In this document: positions 59,991 through 64,000 of the stretch, one piece after another
Position numbering within the stretch: the stretch's first letter is position 1
Layout: every line of letters begins with the position of its first letter
DNA from: Curtobacterium sp. BH-2-1-1
GTDB lineage: Bacteria; Actinomycetota; Actinomycetes; Actinomycetales; Microbacteriaceae
Direction: 5' to 3'
Length of the DNA stretch: 64,000 bases
NCBI RefSeq assembly: GCF_001806325.1
Contig: NZ_CP017580.1
Span: forward strand, 2,666,001-2,730,000
Position numbers and translations under genes: made by a program
The notes under the pieces: generated by a model
Databases searched by the model: none
What the model was told of the DNA's origin: nothing
What the model saw: the letters and a program-made list of their open reading frames with translations, nothing else

Positions 59991-60953
59991 ATGTCCGCCG
60001 AGAACCCCGCCGCCGAGGGTGCCCGGACCCGCTTCCCGCTCGACACCGTCTACCAGGCCGCGCGGATGTACTACCTCGAGGACGCCACCCAGGTCGAGAT
60101 CGCCTCGCGCCTCGGAGTGTCCCGTCCGACGGTCAGCCGGCTCGTCGCCGAGGCGCGGAAGGCCGGCCTGGTCCGGATCGAGGTCGTCGACCCGTTCCAG
60201 GACGAGACCGTCGCGCTCGCCGAGCGGCTGCAGGTCGTGCTGGGACTCCGTGCCGTGCACCTCGCCGCGGTGACGCACACCGCCACGCTCGGCGCCGACC
60301 TCGCCGCCCCGCTCGCCGCCGCGGTCGAGGGGATGGGGCTCGTGCCGGGCGACGCCGTGCTCATGTCGTCGGGTCGGACGGTGTACGACGTCGCGCACGC
60401 CGGCATGCCGCAGCTGCCGGGCGTGCAGCTCGTCCCGACGGTCGGCGGGCAGGCCGACCCGATGCCGTGGTTCCAGACGAACGAGATCACCCGCGCAGCC
60501 GCCGAGCACTCCGGCGCGATCCCGGCGTTCCTGTTCGCGCAGGCCCTGCCGTCACCGGCGATGCGGTCCTCGCTCGACGAGGACCCCGCGTTCCAGCACG
60601 TCGTCGGCCTGTGGGGTCGGGCGAAGGGCGCCATCCTCGGCATCGGCGCGCCGACCCCGACCCGCGACGCACTCGCGCGCGGCGTCCCGGTCGAGGACGC
60701 CGTCTTCGACCAGGCGGCGGGTGACGTCTGCCTCAACTTCTACGCCGCGGACGGCTCGGCGATCGAGTTCCCGGGCAGCGACCGGATGGTGCGCACCTCC
60801 CGCGAGGTCCTCTCCGCCGTCCCGCACGCGATCGGCGTCGCGGTCGGTGCCGCGAAGGTGTCGAGCATCGTCGGCGCCGTCCGCGGGCGACTCGTCAACG
60901 AGCTGGTCACCGACGCGGCCACGGCGCGCGCCCTGCTGGACGCGCTCGCCTGA
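59991..60953 (+). CDS. SorC-family sugar-responsive regulator
   Basis: 320 residues: an N-terminal helix-turn-helix (AARMYYLEDATQVEIASRLGVSRPTVSRLVAEARKAGLV, about residues 22-60) and a sugar-phosphate-binding domain of NagB-like fold (GDAVLMSSGRTVYDVAHA, GAILGIGAP, AIGVAVGAAKVSSIVGAVRGRLVNELVTDAATARALL). The ending is that of SorC/DeoR-type proteins. Co-directional with the SDR gene, it most likely governs both divergent units through the inverted repeat at 59112-59129. The effector is probably a tetrulose phosphate, by analogy. Confidence 0.9.
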   Translation: MSAENPAAEGARTRFPLDTVYQAARMYYLEDATQVEIASRLGVSRPTVSRLVAEARKAGLVRIEVVDPFQDETVALAERLQVVLGLRAVHLAAVTHTATLGADLAAPLAAAVEGMGLVPGDAVLMSSGRTVYDVAHAGMPQLPGVQLVPTVGGQADPMPWFQTNEITRAAAEHSGAIPAFLFAQALPSPAMRSSLDEDPAFQHVVGLWGRAKGAILGIGAPTPTRDALARGVPVEDAVFDQAAGDVCLNFYAADGSAIEFPGSDRMVRTSREVLSAVPHAIGVAVGAAKVSSIVGAVRGRLVNELVTDAATARALLDALA

Positions 60954-60970
60954 GCGGTTCCCACCTGTGG

Positions 60971-61010
60971 GCCTGGAGGCGCGGTGCGGGCCCGCACCGC
61001 GCCTCCAGGC
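60971..61010. terminator. Perfect 40-bp palindrome, GGAGGCGCGG family
   Basis: GCCTGGAGGCGCGGTGCGGG (60971-60990) is followed directly by its exact reverse complement (60991-61010), with no spacer. The outer pairs are CTGGAG/CTCCAG where other copies have ACGGGAG/CTCCCGT. It lies between the convergent SorC and DinB-fold genes. A bidirectional terminator is the simplest role. Confidence 0.75.
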
Positions 61011-61025
61011 CGTCAGGCGGTACGT

Positions 61026-61550
61026 CTACTGCGTGCGCCGCACGTCCCACAGGTGGTGCACCGGGTCGTGCGCGGAGTAGGTGGCGAGCGTGGCGACGGT
61101 GAACGCGCTGCCGTCCGACCGGAGGCCGGTGCGTCCCAGCTGGTCCTCCCGGACGTCGTCGAATGCACGGGCAGCACGGTGCGCCGCCTCGCCGAGCTCC
61201 CGCACGACGGTGGCGGGGTCCTGCTCGCCGTAGCGGTCCTCGACGGCCGTGGCGTCCTGGTCCCAGTTCGGGAAGGTCGGGGCGTCCTCGGTGAGCATGA
61301 GCGTCAGCCGCTCCGCCATCTTCCGGTGGACGTCACGCACGTGCGCGGCGTACTCGAGCGGTGACCAGGTGTGGTCGTCGGGGCGGTCGCTCACGTCCGC
61401 ACGGTCGAGGATCGCCGGCCACGCCGAGGTGTTCGCGTCGATGATCCCCGGGACGTCGCGGATCGTGACCGTGCTGCCGTCGTAGCCGCACTCGGGGCAC
61501 GCGGACTCGATGACCCACGTCCAGTTCTTCGTCTCGGGTTCGATCGCCAT
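61026..61550 (-). CDS. DinB-fold protein
   Basis: 174 residues. The DinB_2 four-helix pattern is visible: WSPLEYAAHVRDVHRKMAERL with a metal-binding His, and a C-terminal ATYSAHDPVHHLWDV with further histidines, giving the usual His triad. Its N-terminus carries CPECGYDG, a knuckle that could bind a second zinc. Members of this superfamily include mycothiol-dependent enzymes, but no specific function can be assigned. Convergent with the SorC regulator. Confidence 0.8.
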   Translation of the reverse strand: MAIEPETKNWTWVIESACPECGYDGSTVTIRDVPGIIDANTSAWPAILDRADVSDRPDDHTWSPLEYAAHVRDVHRKMAERLTLMLTEDAPTFPNWDQDATAVEDRYGEQDPATVVRELGEAAHRAARAFDDVREDQLGRTGLRSDGSAFTVATLATYSAHDPVHHLWDVRRTQ

Positions 61551-61739
61551 GACTGGATGTTATGGCCTCGTTACGGTCCGCCCCGATCCGCGTGCCCGAG
61601 GCGATCGGTGCTGACCCCCGTTCGGGTGACACGCCGGTTCCTGTGAATCACCGGCCAATGACATTTCGGTTGCTCGGTAACGTCGTCCGCTGTTCCCGGG
61701 CCGGTACCCGTCGGCCCGCCGATCCTCGAGGAGAGATGC

Positions 61740-63260
61740 ATGGGCTCCGATCCCAGCAGTACCCCCACCCGACCGCACCGACGCCTTCGCGAGAGCGACG
61801 TCACCGTGGTCGACAAGAGCATGATGCGCCGTGCCGTGAGCGGCATGGTCGTCGGCAACACCATGGAGTGGTACGACGTCGGCGTCTACGGCTACCTGGC
61901 CGTCACGATGGGGAAGGTCTTCCTCCCCACGGCCGAACCCTCGGTCCAGATCCTGTTCAGCCTCGGTGTCTTCGCGGCGACGTACATCGCCCGGCCGCTC
62001 GGCGGCATCGTGTTCGGTCGTCTCGGCGACCGCATCGGGCGGCAGAAGGTCCTCGCGACGACGCTCATCATGATGGCGGCGTCCACGTTCCTCATCGGGG
62101 CGCTGCCCGCCTACGCCACGATCGGGGTGTTCGCGCCGATCGTCCTCGTCGCGCTGAAGCTCGCGCAGGGCTTCTCGACCGGCGGTGAGTACGCCGGGGC
62201 GACGACGTTCGTGACCGAGTACGCGCCGGACCGTCGCCGCGGCTTCTTCGCCAGCATCCTCGACTTCGGCAGCTACCTGGGCTTCGCGCTCGGGGCCACC
62301 GTCGTGTCGGTGCTGCAGCTCACCCTGGGCGAGGAGGCGATGACCGCCTACGGCTGGCGCTTCCCGTTCCTCGCCGCCGGGGTGATCGGCGTCGTCGCGA
62401 TCTACTTCCGCCTGCGCATCGAGGAGTCGCCGGTGTTCCAGGCCACCCAGGCCGCGCAGGAGGCCGCGTCCGAGACCCGTGCCTCGCTGTCCGGGGAGCG
62501 CCCGGCGAACGTGTTCGTCATGGTCCGCGACCACTGGCGCCCGATCGTCATCGCCGTGATGCTCGTCGCCGCGTCGAACACTGTCGGGTACGCGCTGACC
62601 TCGTACATGCCGACGTACCTCACCGACTCGCTCGGCTACTCGGCGCTCGACGGCACGCTGCTCACCATCCCGGTGCTCGTGCTGCTCGCGGTGATGCTCC
62701 CGCTCACGGGCAAGCTGTCCGACAAGCTCGGCCGTCGCGTCGTGATGTGGATCGGTGCCGCGACCACCGTCGTGCTCGTCGTCCCGGCGTTCCTGCTGAT
62801 CGGGCACGGCGCGCAGTGGTCGACGCTCGCCGGGCTCGGGCTCCTCGCGCTCATGACGGCGCTGTGGGTCTCGAACCAGGCAGCCTCGCTGCCGGCGCTG
62901 TTCCCGACGTCGACCCGGTACGGCGGCATGGGGTTCGCGTACAACATCGCGATCGCGGTGTTCGGCGGGACCACGCCCCTCATCGTGCAGGCCCTGCTCA
63001 CGGCGACGGGCGACGAGCTCGCGCCGGCGTACTTCCTGATGGCGATGAGCGTCGTCGGGGCGATCGGGGTGTTCTGCATGAAGGAGTCCTCGCGACGCCC
63101 GCTGCCGGGTTCGATGCCGGCGGTGGAGACCGCCGAGGAAGCTCGCGAGCTCGTCCTCACGCAGGACACGAACCCGAACCTCGACCTGGGGGACCTGCCG
63201 TTCGCCGCCGAGGACGCTGCCCGCCGTGCGCGCGAGCGGGAGATGAGCGCGGTGCGCTGA
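61740..63260 (+). CDS. MFS metabolite:proton symporter (MHS family, ProP-like)
   Basis: 506-residue membrane protein with 12 helices. The MHS/ProP signature is plain: GMVVGNTMEWYDVGVYGYLA near the first helix, RPLGGIVFGRLGDRIGRQKVL (motif A) and KLAQGFSTGGEYAGATTFVTEYAP. The 60-residue C-terminal tail is acidic and likely helical (EDAARRAREREM), recalling the osmosensing tail of ProP though without a clear coiled coil. Cargo could be proline, betaine or a dicarboxylate. The ATG has GAGGAGAG upstream. Lies alone, ending in a family hairpin. Confidence 0.88.
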   Translation: MGSDPSSTPTRPHRRLRESDVTVVDKSMMRRAVSGMVVGNTMEWYDVGVYGYLAVTMGKVFLPTAEPSVQILFSLGVFAATYIARPLGGIVFGRLGDRIGRQKVLATTLIMMAASTFLIGALPAYATIGVFAPIVLVALKLAQGFSTGGEYAGATTFVTEYAPDRRRGFFASILDFGSYLGFALGATVVSVLQLTLGEEAMTAYGWRFPFLAAGVIGVVAIYFRLRIEESPVFQATQAAQEAASETRASLSGERPANVFVMVRDHWRPIVIAVMLVAASNTVGYALTSYMPTYLTDSLGYSALDGTLLTIPVLVLLAVMLPLTGKLSDKLGRRVVMWIGAATTVVLVVPAFLLIGHGAQWSTLAGLGLLALMTALWVSNQAASLPALFPTSTRYGGMGFAYNIAIAVFGGTTPLIVQALLTATGDELAPAYFLMAMSVVGAIGVFCMKESSRRPLPGSMPAVETAEEARELVLTQDTNPNLDLGDLPFAAEDAARRAREREMSAVR

Positions 63261-63284
63261 CGCGGCCCGCTGACGCGACCACGG

Positions 63285-63327
63285 ACGGGAGGCGCGGTGC
63301 GGGTCCGACCCGCGCCGCGCCTCCCGT
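63285..63327. terminator. Composite hairpin, GGAGGCGCGG family
   Basis: ACGGGAGGCGCGG (63285-63297) pairs with CCGCGCCTCCCGT (63315-63327). Inside, GCGGGT (63299-63304) pairs with ACCCGC (63308-63313), so the element folds as an outer and an inner stem. It lies between the convergent symporter and CobW-type genes. Nothing else is seen in this 178 bp gap. Confidence 0.65.
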
Positions 63328-63438
63328 GCGTGCGTGCGTCTGTGCGCATGGTGCGACGTTCCACCAGTCGATCGACGCGTGTCTCGTCGGAAGATGCGCG
63401 CGCACTGACCGAGCGCGCACCCGCACCCGCCGCGGGCG

Positions 63439-64000
63439 TCACTCGTGCCGGTGCTCCTCCGACGGGTCGAGCGCCGGCCACACCGGGAACGGGTCGGCCC
63501 ACATGCGCCACACCTCCGGCCCCGCGAGCAGCTCGTCTGACGTGAGGAGCGCCCCGTCCAGCGCCCGCTCGATCGCCGGCACGTCCAACCGCTCGCCGAC
63601 GAACCAGAGCGCCTGCCCGATCGGCGCGTCCGCGTCCCACGACGGGTTCGCGGTCGGGTCGAGCGCCAGCATCGCCCCGAGGCTCGACCACGACCCGACG
63701 TGGTCCGGCCGGGAGGCGAGCCGGAAGAACCCACGGGACCGCAGCACCCGGCCGTTCCGCCCCGCGGCCAGCTCCCGTTCGATCACCGACGCCAGGCGGC
63801 CGGGGTGGAACGGCAGCGGCTCCCGGTAGCGCAGCGCGACCAGGCCGTCCCGCGGGTCCCGTCCGACCGAGCCCGAGAGCGCCCGCATCCATCCCGCTCC
63901 CTGGGCGAGGACCCGCGCCGCTCCGCCGTTCGACGCGGGCAGGTCGGCCGCGCTCCGGATCGACGAGAGCGCCACGACGACCGCCTGCGGGGCCAACCGG
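63439..64000 (-). CDS. C-terminal part of a CobW-family protein, cut by the window edge
   Basis: About 187 codons are in the window and the frame stays open to the right edge, so the start lies outside. The visible part is the CobW_C domain: LVALRYREPLPFHPGRLASVIE, then VLRSRGFFRLASRPDHVGSWSSLGAMLAL and ALWFVGERLDVPAIERALDGALL. CobW/COG0523 proteins are GTP-dependent metal chaperones, often for zinc. The GTPase domain is not in view, so the metal-binding CxCC motif cannot be checked. Confidence 0.75.
   Translation of the reverse strand, partial: RLAPQAVVVALSSIRSAADLPASNGGAARVLAQGAGWMRALSGSVGRDPRDGLVALRYREPLPFHPGRLASVIERELAAGRNGRVLRSRGFFRLASRPDHVGSWSSLGAMLALDPTANPSWDADAPIGQALWFVGERLDVPAIERALDGALLTSDELLAGPEVWRMWADPFPVWPALDPSEEHRHE

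Noticed and set aside
1..64000. tRNA, rRNA, CRISPR array, transposase or phage genes
   Set aside because: Looked for on both strands by eye. No CCA-tailed cloverleaf, regular spacer array, IS end or integrase-like protein was seen. Small noncoding RNAs cannot be excluded this way.

Overview
The window is high-GC DNA (roughly 70%) with tightly packed genes, many GTG starts, 1 to 4 bp gene overlaps and lipobox-type solute-binding proteins. ABC sugar importers lack their own ATPase. This fits an actinobacterium. Gene content and the GGAGGCGCGG palindromes suggest Microbacteriaceae, perhaps Curtobacterium, but that is inference: no rRNA or tRNA gene is present, and I see no CRISPR array, phage or insertion sequence. 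It reads as ordinary chromosome rich in carbohydrate catabolism.

Layout. 1-7 kb: edge of a regulator, an MFS exporter, and a complete Dpp/Opp-type peptide importer. 7-15 kb: mostly single housekeeping or unknown genes (terpenoid-cyclase-fold protein, DUF2087 protein, Eis-like acetyltransferase, a MarR/oxidoreductase pair with clear operators, an iron-sulfur (6-4) photolyase, an SDR). 15-18 kb: a four-gene locus of three exported proteins with SipW-type signals and their presumed signal peptidase. 18-22 kb: PnuC, a TetR regulator and a NatAB-type exporter. 22-28 kb: an alpha-glucoside locus (GH13 enzyme, two permeases, binding protein) divergent from a ROK regulator. 28-30.6 kb: an ECF sigma factor with a membrane partner, plus small unknown proteins.

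30.7-47.5 kb is a near-complete L-rhamnose locus: alpha-L-rhamnosidase, ABC importer, MFS importer, mutarotase, isomerase, kinase, aldolase/lactaldehyde dehydrogenase fusion and L-lactate dehydrogenase. Together these carry rhamnosides to DHAP and pyruvate. Two adjacent LacI-type regulators lie inside it, and near-identical LacI-type operators lie in front of three transcription units. 47.6-52.6 kb: a phosphodiesterase, an oxidoreductase, and an ABC exporter with a LolA/RseB-like exported protein. 52.7-61 kb: an FGGY kinase, then a probable tetritol (erythritol/threitol) catabolic locus (RpiB-type isomerase, DAK-type kinase, MFS carrier, zinc dehydrogenase, SDR, SorC regulator). 61-64 kb: a DinB-fold protein, a ProP-like symporter and the C-terminal part of a CobW-family protein cut by the right edge.

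Gene ends are repeatedly marked by long palindromes of at least two sequence families, several between convergent genes. One copy has landed in the 5' end of a coding region and a fragment of another lies inside a second gene. These repeats, the SipW locus and the shared rhamnose operators are the most interesting unexplained structure here.
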